A stretch of DNA of 64,000 nucleotides from Amoebophrya sp. A120 (taxonomy: Eukaryota > Sar > Dinophyceae > Syndiniales > Amoebophryaceae). Positions 36,016 to 48,358 of this stretch are shown here, one piece after another. Position 1 is the stretch's first letter; each line of letters opens with the position of its first letter. The notes beneath the pieces are model-generated. The model did no database searches, was not told where the DNA came from, and saw only the letters and a list, made by a program, of their open reading frames with translations. A program made the translations under genes and the position numbers. The stretch lies in NCBI GenBank assembly GCA_905178155.1, contig CAJINV010000014.1:527040-591039 (forward strand), written 5' to 3'.

Positions 36016-38638
36016 TTTCCTTCTTTTTCTAGTGCGAGTGGCTGGAACCTGAAGTGGAACTCAAGGCGTTGGCGTTCTCGTTGTCGTTGTCGTGTTGAGT
36101 AGAAAATAAACAACGTGCCCGTCGCTGCCGGAAGCCGAAAAAGGGCTTTCGCTTTGCTGCGCTCCTTTGATGGGACAACGCTGCGGCGCTACGCAGAGGA
36201 AGTAGACCTAGACGTCGAGCCGGTGGAAGTAAAATGCTGCGACGTTGCGGCCCGCTCACCGCTTCGTTTCTTTGTCGTAGCTAAGACTTTTGAGAGCAGC
36301 GCAGGTAATGTTGGTTTTTCAACTTCATCTTCATCTCGTTCTCGGGGGGATCGCTCACAGAAGGATCTGCATCTGTGAGGTCTTGCTTTCTCTGTTGATT
36401 ATCGTCCGGGACACGGGAAGGAGGACGGAGAAGAGCGTGTTAGATGTGCTGCTGGTGAAGGAGCGAGCTGTAAAAAAACGGTATAAAAAAAAATTTCCAC
36501 TGCTCTCTTCGGGCATGGAGACCGATGTCGTGCTTGTGGAGGTCGTGACGTGGTGACTAATACATAGTCACGACTTCTGGTGCTGGAATGTCGGGACTGT
36601 CGATGCCGGCGTGGGTCAACAACTAGAAGTGGCACCAGGGGTCCTCGTCGACCTCTAGTACGACTTTTACTTCACGAACAGCACAAATTAAATTGTGAAA
36701 AAAAACGGCGATTCGAAATATTCAGCACGGACGTGGTCGTACGCAGGTCTTTTTGTCCAGGCTTCTGGGAGCAAGAGGACCTCCACCGCGGGCACCGAGG
36801 AAATCGGAATGATTTTTCAACGAAGCTCGAGCTCGTCAGGGGACCATTTTTGCTGCCGCGTCGCCAGCATAGTTGTGCTTGTCATTGGTTTTACTCATAT
36901 TCGCGTTTTTACTTCGTTGTGTCGGAGTAGAGTTCACAGATCTTCAAGTAAGGCCGCCGCGCAATCGGTTTAGATTGGTATTGGGAGATGTTGAGAGAGT
37001 CTCTAACTTTATCTGGTGTAGTGGTCTCTACGGTCTACTATTTTATTATTTGGAAATGGTGAAACACAAACAACTCCCATAAAAACAACCACTACAACTG
37101 TGTCGCTTTCTAGTCGCGCTGTCGCTGGTGCTGTTGATGTTTCGTAAGAATCATTTTCATTGCTGATCGTCTTCGTGCCATGCCATGTGCAAAATTGTTG
37201 TCTACATGATTACTGGCGCTGCTGGTGCGAAATCTTCAGACATTGTCGCCGTTTCAAGAACTACGAAATCATTGAGAGCAGCATAAGATATTTCTAGACC
37301 TGAACCTGTATTAACTTGTAACGCCTACTAAAAGCGCACCCGCACGGCAAGAACCCGTGTTGAAGGAGCGTCTATACACTATATTTGCGAAACAAAGAGA
37401 AAGAAAAACATCAGGAGGAGCACCGCGAGATTTGGTTGTGGTGGCATTTTCTCTTTCAACAACATCAAGTCATTGTCATTTTTGTTTCATCAATGGATTC
37501 GCGGCTTAGGAAGCACTTTGTAAAATTTTCTTCTACAGGTGATTTTTTCGAGCTGTACTATTGCGGAGCGCCGATTCAATAGGAAAATACAAAACAAAAG
37601 CAACGGGAAAAAAAAATTACGAGTTGAAGCACTACGCAGAGAAAACCTGTGCTGTTTTAGATCAAATCTCTTTTGCTTTTCGTTTTCCATTTTGTTTTCC
37701 GTAATTTGATTTTTTTGCGTCTCTCTATCACAGCAGATATTGATATTCTTTCAATTTGGAAAGAGACTAGTTCGAAGATGTCCCGCTGAACTACAACTTT
37801 GAGCGTCAAGGTCACCAGCATGAACAGGCTCCTTTGCAAACAGAAATTCATCTTCTTGTCGGACCCTAAAGCTTCTATTTTTTGGTTGTTCCATCATATT
37901 ACGACCAAAAGGCGCGCAGCTGTTTGCGTTTGGCGCCGAAAAAAAAACAACTTTTCTGGAATTTGGTGTGGTGTAGGAGTAGGTGCTATGGATTGTTTCC
38001 TCTTGTGTCTTGATCCACGACATCGACATGTTGCTGTCACTTACTTCTTTGTCACTGACATTGAGTTGACGAACACACGTAGAAGTTGCTCGATTTGTAC
38101 GGTTCCGCCGCCTTGGAAGAGCTACAAGAACAGCAGCTGTACGAGAGTACAAATGCTCGGGCGAAAGTGTGGCTTGCCACAACTGCGACCACGAAAATCT
38201 TCTCGAGTAGACTTTCACTTTACCAAACTTAGAGTTAGAATTGCTCCTGTCTCTGGTTTTTGTTAAAACTTCGTAGTACTTAATACTTCTCGATGGGGGT
38301 TGTACCTACTATGAAGAGTGCTTGTAGTAAGTATTTGCGCAAACTCCTGAACTTCCAGATGTTGATGGCTTGTTTTTTTGCAACTTGCGATCACAGCACC
38401 ACTGTCACTACTTTAGTACCAGATCATCTCTTCAGAAGATCATGTTGCTGGTGAGCGATTCATGGTTCTTGTTGACCACAAGGTCTTGTAGTAGTCGGTC
38501 TCATCGTGCTTCAGCTTCCTACTTCTGTTTCTTGAGTTCTTGTACTACTACATCAGTGCTACTCACTTTGTATTTGTACTAGTACAAGAAGTTGTACCCA
38601 AGAAGTACAACTACACATGAAAAATGCAATGGAAATTT
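36016..38638. other. Intergenic, no gene seen
   Basis: 2.6 kb between the PP4R3 start and the J-protein stop. Open frames on both strands (for example 37751-38218 minus, 37799-38266 plus) overlap as mirror images and have no domain. No introner is present. Confidence 0.5.
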
Positions 38639-41600
38639 TCAGCACATCAGCCCCTGTTCCAACTGTTGGATTTTGAAAAAGAGACTTTCGATTTTCTCTT
38701 TGGGTAGCATCCACTTCTCTAAAACCACCTGCCGGATCTTCTCCTCCACAAGCTTCAGCCGGTGTTCCCCCGCTCGTGCGATGTGCTCTTCTCGTCCCTG
38801 TTTGTTCTTCTGCGGGGCGTTTTTAGTTTCACTTTCATCTTCTCCCACGAAGACGTTCTCCGAATCGGACGCCGAACTATTGTTAGCCGACGAGGAAGAA
38901 CTCGAACTACTAGTACCGCACGCGGAAGTGGAACCACTAGAGGAGGCCGAGGATGAATTCCGAGGATGATGATGTTCTTGATCGTGCACAACTTCTACTT
39001 CGACGTCGTTCTTCATTTCTTCCTTTTCCTGCTCGTGTAGTTTCTGATCTGCTTCTCGCACGTAATCCACCGACTCCTCGCCCGACCGCACGCAGTAGTC
39101 CAGGATGCGGTAGAGCTCCTCGCCTACAACTTCCGCGTCCTTGCTTAGATTCGTTTCCACGTCCTGGATGCACAGGCACAGCTGCTCCTCGATGATCTGA
39201 AACAAGCCGAGCTTCAGCTGGATCTGCGCCTCGAGCAGGAGGGAATTTTGGCTCGTCAGAGGGCTCGACGTCGTGGGGGCAGAAGTCTTTCTGTTGCTAG
39301 TCGTTGGAGATGAGGGCGGGGAGGCGGAGACGTCGTCGGCCGCGACGGCGCCAACCGGAGGAGGAGGCGGCGTTGGTGTTGTGGCTTGTTGTCCACTAGG
39401 TCGTGCGCTCCTGGTGCTGCTGTGCATACTCGCATCGGCGCCAGTTTTTTCTGTGCGCGACTGCTCTTTCGCCGTCTCATTTTGTTCATCTGGTGCGCAT
39501 TTCTGCTTTTGAGCCGGGGAAGATGATGGTATCGTTTTTCCAGGCTCTTGTTCTACTGCCGAGGTGGCTGGACGAAGTGTCTGCTCGTGATCAACATCTT
39601 CTGGAGCGGTGACTTTTGGTGTCGGAGCGGCCGCCGCGCCCGCGGTGCTGGGCTTCATATCTTTAATATTCGGCCCTTCTCTTTCTTGCGCAGCACCACC
39701 TTGATGTAGTTCGGTCGCATCAAGAACAGAATTTTTTGGCCCTGCATGATCCGTTTGGTCGTGCGCCTTCACGACCTCTTCATCGCGCTTGGTTGTCGAG
39801 GAGTTTTTCGCTCGAGTGGCCGATAATAGTGGCACCTTTGTTACTTCTGCTCCTTTTCCTGCACAAGCTCCTGCAGCAGTCGGGGCCTCTTCAGAGGGGG
39901 CATATACTTCTTGACGAGGGGATGAAGCAGGCACGGATGAAGGTGGAACTGGAACTGGATCTGGATTATTTGATGCGTCATTTTTAGCATCGCTCGCTTT
40001 ATCTGGTACACGACCACTAGCACCAGATACTGAAAGCACTACATCATCAACCGCGGCCGTAGTACACGACGAACCTGCATCAGGAGAGCTACTGTCTTTC
40101 ACCGTGTCTCTCTGCGACGCGGCGGGGCTGGGAGCGTCGTTGCAGGAGCTTCGGGTCTCCGTGGCGGGGCTGTGAAAAACCTCCGAGGAGGGAGCGCGGA
40201 TCAGGTCTTGCTCTTCGTCTGGGTCCTCGCGTTCCTTCTCCGCTTGTGGTTTACTTTCTTCCAGATCTGCAGTTTTCCTTTCTTCTGCTTCTACTCTAGG
40301 AACATGTCCATGATCTTGTTCCCCTTGCTTTTTTGCTGTTTCATTCTCTCCCCCCGGGCCAAGGTCAACAGCGTCGTCTTGTACCTCAAAGGAGTCTGGC
40401 ATGACAAATCCTTCCGGAAACAGGGTGACTGGAGTATCCTTTAACTTTGCTTCCTTTTCACGATGATCATTTTCTTTCGCACCCTTTATTTCCACCACGA
40501 CTTCTTCACTCGGGCCTGCAGCTTCAGATGAACTGGGCGTGGTTTTTTCTGCACCAGCACTGCAAAATTCTCGTGCTGCCCCTGCGGATGTCAACCAGCG
40601 AAACAGGGCTTGCGCCTCCGCCACGGTCTTCCCCTCCTTGTTTTCCCACACCCGGCCGCAACTCGTTACCCACGCGTTGCTGTTTTCCTGCTTCGTAAAA
40701 GTCCATTTTTTGTCGCAGGCGGGGGCGCAGGCACAGGCTACGGTGACGCTGATCGGAGCCCCCGCAGCTTTCTCGTGAATTTTTACGTCTGCGGTCGTCG
40801 TGGTCTGTTCGCCATTCTTCTTGTTGCCTCCTCCTGGTGTCGTGGTTTCTTCTTGCCCCTCGACCGTCTTTCCGCCTTCTAAAAATGCTTGTCCTCGACC
40901 TTCCGGTCCACCTGCAGCTGGTTGTACTACTGCTTCTGAATGTGAACAAGAAAGCGACTTTATTTCCCCCCGTTTCCACTTTTCCACTTCACTCCGCCGC
41001 ATGGACTCTAGATACACAAAGAACAGGTCGCAAAACTTCATGAGCAACTTTTCCCCGACCTTTTTCTCGCACTCCTCGTTTGTCTTGCCGCCGAAAAAGT
41101 TCTTCCCGCACTTCTCCCGCACGAGCTTTCGCAGCTTGGCCCGGTTTATCAAATGGAGAAGTGTCTGGGTCTGGAAGAGTCATGCTGCTTCTGCATGACG
41201 CAGAAGGTTTGGCATGGAAGCTCTAGCATCACAGGTTTCGAGAAGCTTCCGCAATGCCGAATCCGCATGACAAATCCGCCATCTTGGTGACAGCAAGCGA
41301 GCAGCTTTTGCTGCCTACTTATGCATCAGAGATTTTTGTGTGTTCTGAAATGCGCATCACAAGTTACATCCTTCCAGACCCAGACATCTTTGCACTTGAT
41401 ACGGTTTTTCTTCAGCAACTGCCGTTCCTGCTCCTTTAGGTTCTTCAGCTTTTGCTTCTCTACCTTCTGTATGCATCGCAAAAGTATCGCACGTAGTAGA
41501 CATCGCATGACAAATGTTTATTTCAAGAGCAGGAAGGCGATTTGTCATGGTAGATCAGGTAGAAAATATTTATATTGTGTGATGCATGAGTAAAATTGGA

Positions 41601-43131
41601 ATTGCTATTGGTACGATACTTTTGCAAGAATGCATATTCTGTTCCTCTTCCTTCTGCCGTGCGGTTTTCTTCTGCTTCTCCACCTCCGCCCGCTTCTTCA
41701 ATTCCTCTGACTCCTGTTTCTGCTGCTCCTCGTACCGCCGCCTTTCGTACCGCAGATTGAGTTATGAACTGCAAAAGTATCGTACTCGTATAAATGCATT
41801 ACAAATTTTCTCGGCATGAGAAATAAAATTTGTAATGCGGATTTGACTTGAGAAAGAAATTTGTAATGCATGATTGCAATACGAGTACGATACTTTTGCA
41901 CAGGATATGAGTTCCATGTGCTGCTTCTGCGAGATTCGGTTGGCTTATGACAGTGCACAACTCCCCCTCCCGCCCCTCATTTGTCATGCAAAAATCCCCA
42001 ATCCGATTGCTGCGCTGTGGGACTGTTTGCATGACAAATTCCGAAGCCCGATAACTACAGTACTACACTAGGCGCATGAACTTGTCATGCACAGTTTCCC
42101 TGTGTGTTAGTGTTTGTATCGCTGTTCATGCGATACAAATGAGGGGGACGTCTTGGGGGAGTTGTGCACTCTCATATTGCTTCCTCCCGGATCTGCCGCT
42201 GGCGCTCGTACCGGGCCCGCAGTTCCTCGCTGGCCTCCTCGCCGTAGAACAAGTCCCATATGCATTGCAAATATGTCTGGGTCTGGGAACTTGTGATGCT
42301 GGTTTGCGAAACAAGAGAACGCCAGAAACAGAATCAGAAATGACGTCTCAGCATGACAGGTTTTTGAGTCGCTACGTGTTGCCTATTCTGCATGAGAAAC
42401 TGGGTTTTTACACCATGACATAAAAGTGGCGCTTTTGGGTACCTTGCATGACAGACTAGACAGTCATGCTAGCAGAGCATGACAAACGAGGCAGTTTTGC
42501 AGACCCAGATGACATATGTGCAACGCATATCCCAGAAGACTTTGTCAAAGTTTCGGTAGGCCGACTTTGCCCCCATGGGGGGCATCTTCGGGTCGAAGTA
42601 ACTGAACACGTAGGGGCCGTGGGGTCCCTGCGCGGTGCGGGATTGCATGTACTGGCCGAAGAGGTCGTAAAAGTCCTGCATGTCGCGCTCCACGTCGGGC
42701 TCTTCGTTCCCCAGGGCGATGTCCTTCGCTTTGTTCAACAGCTGAAACTCCTTAGTCGCCGCTCGCCTCTCCCTCTCCGGGTGCTTATCCGGGTGCTTCT
42801 GCAGCGCGAGCTGCCGGTAGGCCTTGCGGATTTGGTCCTCGCTCGGGTTGCTCAGCGGGTTCAGACCGAGCCGCCCCAGCGCCTCCTGTTTGCTCATGAT
42901 CTTGTTTATATTCGTATTGTTCCCGCTGGTGCTGGTGCTGCCCGATGTGGAGGTAGGTCCTCCACCTGCTGCGGAGTTCATCTTCGGGTCGTCTTTGTTT
43001 GTCGTGCCCGCCGCGACCCCGCTCCTGCCTTGGGCAGGCGGTGATGAAGTTGGGGAAGAAGAAGCACCGGACGTCGGGGTCAGGTTCTTGGCAGTGGCCT
43101 TCGCAAAGCTACTGATCCCGGCGTGTTTCAT
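38639..43131 (-). CDS. J-domain protein, zuotin/DNAJC2-like
   Basis: Exons 43131-42530, 42258-42177, 41945-41908, 41762-41637, 41469-41402 and 41146-38639 close a frame of 1,132 residues after loss of five introners. After a disordered N-terminus, a J domain spans about residues 80-140 (LGLNPLSNPSEDQIRKAYRQLALQKHPDKHPE) with an intact HPD, the motif that stimulates Hsp70 ATPase. Then comes a long charged coiled coil (ELRARYERQRQ to EQERQLLKKNRAKLRKLV) and a segment rich in ordered helices. J domain, charged middle and the KLRKLVREKCGKNFF step resemble zuotin/MPP11, a ribosome-associated co-chaperone. A long Ser/Glu-rich region and a C-terminal helical bundle follow. I do not see clear SANT repeats, so the zuotin assignment is moderate while the J-domain call is strong. 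Confidence 0.75.
41147..41401. mobile_element. Introner, family D (J-protein)
   Basis: 255 bp, family D ends. Exact flank repeat CGGTT. Excision joins RQLLKKNR to AKLRKLVRE in frame. Confidence 0.88.
41470..41636. mobile_element. Introner, family C (J-protein)
   Basis: 167 bp, family C ends. Exact flank repeat TTCTG. Excision joins RRKEEEQ to KVEKQKLK in frame. Confidence 0.88.
41763..41907. mobile_element. Introner, family C, reversed (J-protein)
   Basis: 145 bp, closely similar to 30847 in length and orientation. Exact flank repeat TGAGT. Excision joins QKQHMEL to NLRYERRRY in frame. Confidence 0.88.
41946..42176. mobile_element. Introner, family G (J-protein)
   Basis: 231 bp, family G ends. 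Flanks TGGCT and TTGCT differ at one base. Excision joins QIREEA to NRISQKQ in frame. The exon to its left (41908-41945) is 38 bp. Confidence 0.83.
42259..42529. mobile_element. Introner, family D (J-protein)
   Basis: 271 bp, family D ends. Exact flank repeat TCCCA. Excision joins RNFDKVFW to DLFYGEEASEE in frame. Confidence 0.88.
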
Positions 43132-44287
43132 CCTCGATTTATTGAGCTGGAATTATGAAGAAACTGACTTAAGCAGTACAACTACCACCGGAGGGTCGTG
43201 TAGGTCTTGCTTAGTTTTGTGGGCTGTGAGCAGGAGCAGGTTGTAGAAAATAAACTGCAAAAATCTCGTCCGGGCGTACGTGTCCTCCTACTCTGGAGGA
43301 TTTTGCAGAAGTGGCACTTTTCTGCAACTCCTATGTAGTAGGTACTAGTTTTTTTGTATGTACATCCATGTCAGCTAGTAGCTGCAACTGCAAGTTGAAT
43401 ATATTTATGAAAATGCAGAAAACTACTATTTCCGGTTACAGAGAAGATGCGATGGGTGATGTGCAGCTACTGCTACGTCTAAGAAGTATGTCGACTACAT
43501 GGGGTCGTCGTGGGGTCGTCAGATAGGTAAGATGAGGTTCTGTATTTTGGAAAAAAATACGATAGGAATAGGCACATATGCGCATCGCCGAACGATGGAT
43601 TGGCAAACCTACGTGAAAGTATTATGAGTTGTACCGAAAACCAAGAGAACGACAACGAGCAACTGGAAGCTTCACGATGACATGCATCAATTATCCAGCT
43701 GTACACGAGACCACAGAAACCGACGGAGGTGAAAGCACATCAAAGCACGACGGCGAGGAGCTTGTTGCACGATGTTGACAATTACAAACGACAAGCTGGC
43801 AGGCTCATACGCACGAAGTACTTGTTTTTGGGACGTACGAACAACTACACAACCGATGTGCAGTATGGGAAACATCACTAGCACTACACATCAAATTGAC
43901 CGAAATTAATTTCAACACTTCTGAGCGCATCATTCCAATAGACGTAATACCGAGCGATCTGAAGATGACGATGGGCAATCCTCTACTTCTTGTTCTCAAT
44001 GTCTTCTATTGGAGCAGTGTTCCCGAGGACCTATCCGACGAGCGAAAGGACGATGAAGACGAACAAGATGAAAAATGGAAATAGTCCATGGTGAAAGTAG
44101 CTAAAGCTTAAGCCTCACATTTACATATAGCAGCCACCTGCTGCACTGTTCATTCTTTCTTGATTCAGCGTTATCACAACAAAAATTACTTTCTTATTCT
44201 GCATGGAAATGAACGTAAGAGTAGAAGAGGATAGAGATGAGACTGTCCCTGTGCAGCCGCAACTGACGAAATAACCACAAGCCCTCG
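43132..44287. other. Intergenic, no gene seen
   Basis: 1.16 kb between the J-protein start and the PIG-T stop. A 62-residue plus-strand frame at 43896-44084 has an acidic tail but no support. No introner. Confidence 0.5.
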
Positions 44288-47200
44288 CTAGATAACTGGC
44301 GCCGTGGTGAACCGGAAGAGCTGCGAAAAGAAAAACGTGGCAAAAGTGGATGCGAGGCAGACCACATTGAAGGGCATGGAAAAGTCTGGCATCTGCACCA
44401 TCACAAGGGCACCGGTTGTGAAGAAGATTTCTTGATGTTCTTGTGCGTCAGCTGGAGCAGCTTCTTGTGGCACGAGCAGCGTATCAACAGGCTTATTTCT
44501 GTCGCTATTTATTCGAAGAGATGGAGTCGCACTTCTCGTGACGATTTGCCACGCAGCGGACCCCACATCGAAGCCCTTTTCACTGGCAAAGGAGAAATCG
44601 TCCGTATGCACAAACCGCTTGACCAGGTGGACGGTGAAAGTTGTCATGCTCCCTCCTCGTCCAACAGCAACATTTGGTACGAAGAAATCAAACACCAGCT
44701 GCCCCTTTTTCTCTCTGCGAGCGCGGAGACGCAGTTGCACTTTGTCCAGTGCTCTCTCGGCACTGTAGGTCTGTTCAGTTTCTTCAACGTCTCGCGTTTG
44801 TTCTACTTCTTCTTCTACCAGAGCTCCTGCTGGTGAACTACTTCTACTCTTCACCACCACCATAGACGTGCTCCACAGGGGTTGCAAGAAGTAGGGTAGC
44901 GACTCGGTGACCGTAATGCCGGAGATAGTGGGATAGTGAGATGTTGAGCTCCTGCGACCACTAGTGGTCTCGTCTCCAACTACAGTTTGTCGTTGTGCCG
45001 CTAGGTGCCGGTCTCTACTTTCAGGCGTAGTTGCTCTTCCTTTTGTTTTTTCCTCTCGTCCTTCATGACCATGATACCCCCCTGTTACAGCGACGTCGCC
45101 ATCTAATACCTCCTGTGAAGTAGTAGACCACGTTCCTTCCGGAAACAGCACTTGAAACCGCCACAGGCCGTCACTTCTGGGGGACCCCTGCGCCCCCGGC
45201 AAGATTTGACGTATCACGGTCGGGGAGACAACTTCGTTTTCGGCGATAACGATACGATGGCCGCTTTTAATATTTCTTGCTGCCTCACCTTCTGTATCAA
45301 CATGCACTTGGCCTCCAGCACCAGAGGCAGAAGCTGAGGAGCTGCCCACAACCTGTCCGTCTTCTGCAACGGTCGTGGGCGATAGTGATTCGTTCCTTCG
45401 TGTGGCCGGCGCACCACTGGCGCCTTCGTCACGCTGCTCTTGATGAAGCTTTTCCTGGTTCTTCTCGGAAATAGAGTTATTTCTAGCAGCACTACCAGTT
45501 CTTGCCACGAGCGTTCTCGCAGCTGAAGGTGAAGATGCTCCACCTTGCAGCATCCCACGCAGGTCCGCGACGGTGAGCGATTCTAGATGTGGTCTAGGGT
45601 AGTAGTTCTGGGCTCTTGTTCTTCTGCTCGTGGCTCCTTTACTAGCGTCCCCGTGTTCCTGATCTTCGACTTCTTGCACTTCGACGTTTGGTTTAGTAGT
45701 TCGGTTCCATCGACTTCGCAGCAATGCGGCGCTAACCTCATCCAGGGAATGAGTCGTAGAAGAAATAATCAGAGAAGTCGCAGCTCCTGCAGCAGAAGTG
45801 GAAGGAACAAGTGGGCTTTCAACGATTACCGTCGGCGGAAACTTGCTCGCGGAGCATGGGCGAAAGGATGAAAGCCGATTTCTTGCAGAAGTTCTTGTTG
45901 GTCTTGCTGCAGTCGTAGTCGCTGATGCGTTCTTATCAACATTTCGACGTAGCTCTTCATAGCTACGCAAGCTTCCGATGATATCCTGCACCACCAGTGC
46001 CTCCATTTCCGGTCGCTTCAACACTGCCGTTAGCGCCAATTCGACCCTGCCCTGGCGCGTAGCCTTGAACGTGAGCGAGAAATATCGTGCGCGGGCAAAG
46101 GTGAGACTTCGTTCCTTGCCGCCCAAAAATTGCGCGATGCCCGCCTCCTTGCGGCAGGGCAGCAAGCGGAGCCAGGGAGTCAGGTTCTCGGTGCACACTG
46201 GCTCGTAGGGAAGGGTCATGTAAAACCGCCGCCGCGGTGGGGCAGCACGACGAGTAGGCAAATCTATTTCCTCTGGAGGAGGTGGGGCTGCTGTTCCTGT
46301 TGCTGCTCTCGCGGTTTCGTGTTTCCTCAAGGATTTTTTTGGCAAATTGACACCGCCGGTCGTGTGCTGCAAAATCTCCACGGGTTGAATCCACTCGTAC
46401 CCGGTATGCCCCGTGTCCATGGCTTCAAAAGACGCACGCGTATCAAGTGCAAAAGCTGTATCGCACTCGTTCGTATCAATATACTGCTTTTTCTTTAAAA
46501 TAAAACATTGATCTCGGTCTGAAACTGAAAGAAACTACTGAACTCTAGCACTCCAAGCTAGCACCATTTCTCAACTTTGCGGGAATAAAACTCCTTGCTG
46601 TCATGCAGATTCTACTAGTGCGATATTAGCGATACTTTATTTCCCATGCGTAGCACAGCAGCCCAGACAGCTGAAACACGAGCTTGCTCCAATCCAAGGA
46701 GGACACGGAGGTCGCAAGAAGCGTTGCACCGGGAGGGAAGGTTGGAAAGTTGAGTTTCATGCTTCTTTTCGGAGCTGCACTCCTGTTATCAACCTCGTTT
46801 ACTACTACCCGTCCTTGCGTTAGAGACGCCTCAAACTCCTGCAGGTTGGCATCGGAGGCAAAAATCTGCTCCAGCGCTTTCTGTTGAAATGGTGAAGTAG
46901 ATGATGATGATGATGATGATGATAACGGTCCTCGTAATGTTGAAGGGTCTTCACCACCGTTCGCGCCGGACGATGCTGCCTTGTTATCTTCTGATGACGA
47001 AAAGGACGACCTGGTGACAGCATGATCTGTAGTAGAACTTGAACTGCAGGTGCCGGCCGGGGTTTTGCTGCTCCGTGTGTTATCTGTAACTGTCGCAAAT
47101 TGCAGACGGACGAGGAACTCCTCGTCGTTGTTTCCTTCCGTCGAGTCGAATTTCAATTTGTTGGTATCTTCTTGATCTCGTCGCTCATTTCGACCGAGTG

Positions 47201-47432
47201 AGTCATAATTCTTCAATGCCCCCGCCAGGTCAAAAACATCATGATCGTGGTCCGACTGCGAACTTCGCAAACCACCGAGTGGCTTCACGGACACTGTTTC
47301 CTCGAACTGTGGTGGGCGTCGTCGAGGTCGCGCAGCTGCGTTCTTGTTCCCTGCACAGTCTGCTAATCCAACACTGGCTCCTGCAGCAACGAGCTGCAAA
47401 AATCGCTTTGAGAAGAAGACGAAGATCATCAT
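44288..47432 (-). CDS. PIGT: GPI transamidase subunit PIG-T (GPI16)
   Basis: Exon 1 (47432-46646) starts MMIFVFFSKRFLQLVAAGASVGLADC, a signal peptide, then EETVSVKPL and EFLVRLQF, which match the PIG-T N-terminal strand pair, and SKLVFQLSGLLCYAW. Exon 2 (46440-44288) holds ASFEAMDTG, then PVCTENLTPWLRLLPCRKEAGIAQFL, very like the PIG-T hallmark CTENLTPWKKLLPC, and ends PDFSMPFNVVCLASTFATFFF, the conserved C-terminal membrane segment. PIG-T is a lumenal ER subunit of the complex that attaches proteins to GPI anchors. Low-complexity inserts raise the length to about 975 residues from the usual 570-600. A family C introner separates the exons. Plain excision leaves a one-base frame shift, so the exact junction is unresolved. 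Confidence 0.85.
46441..46645. mobile_element. Introner, decayed family C (PIG-T)
   Basis: About 205 bp. Left end TATCAAGTGCAAAAGCTGTATCG and right CGATACTTTATTTCCC are family C-like but altered. Flanks ACGCG and ATGCG differ at one base. The right terminal ATA is lost. Excision by the usual rule shifts the frame by one. Confidence 0.55.
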
Positions 47433-48358
47433 AATTATGCACAGGATCTGATGCCCGGTCGTGCACAACGACAGGCTATGTCGAGGTTTGGAGGAACAAG
47501 TGACAACGCGTTCGATTTGTGTCCTCTTCCGATCTTGTCCTCGTTCATCTAGTGATATTAGTGTGGTAAGACTTCTTCTAAGATGTTTCGTGCAGTAGTA
47601 AAATTGTTCAAATAGAACGAATGCTTGACTGCATACGCAACTACTGCCAAAAGCAATTAGATCGTCCACGCAAATCGAGCCTAACCGTAGAAGCAAGCTC
47701 GAATAAGGACTTACTACAGACTGTGACTGAATCTGATGAGTCCGAGTGATACGAAGCGATAGCGAAAGCGACTACAGTTACGCATAATTGATGATGATGT
47801 ACTGCGTAAAAGATAGAAAAAGAAATGATAGGGCAACATTCTCCGGACGAGAGGGAGCTCTGCGAAGTGTGACCACCCTAGAACGCGCAAACAAAAGACA
47901 GCGCCGGCAGGCTGTGCAGCGGGCCCATGCGCAAAAAGCAAGAACAAAAGTTTAAAATCTACAAGAACGACCACCAGAGGCCCGACCACCATCATCGAAA
48001 ATAAAATCAGGAGACAAAAACTTTTTTATTCTGAAAGAACCAAACGCGAACGGACAAATAAGTCAAATGGAAGCTATGTTCCCAAGTTCACAACAAGCAG
48101 ACTTCTATGTATAGTTGTAACAATACCAAACCACTCACGACCGAAAAAATCAATCTTCCAACGTCGTTCATGACAAAAAGCGCGTAAGTACGCGTGCTTA
48201 TTGAGCTCGCCCGAAACAAATATCAGAAGCCCCCGCACCACGGCCACATCAAAACGACGGAATAAATCCGAAAAAATACCCCACTGACTTCGGTCTCGGT
48301 GGACATGTCCACATAAAATCAAAATGAATATGGGCATTGTTGTTGCATTCGACATGGT
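47433..48358. other. Intergenic, no gene seen
   Basis: Contains a short upstream extension of the PIG-T frame without a convincing ATG. Otherwise no gene, introner or RNA gene is recognisable. Confidence 0.45.

Noticed and set aside
43896-44084. 62-residue plus-strand frame with acidic tail
   Set aside because: Too short, opposite to all genes, no domain and no splice partner.
46900-46923. GATGAT microsatellite
   Set aside because: It encodes part of the Ser run of the PIG-T insert and needs no separate explanation.
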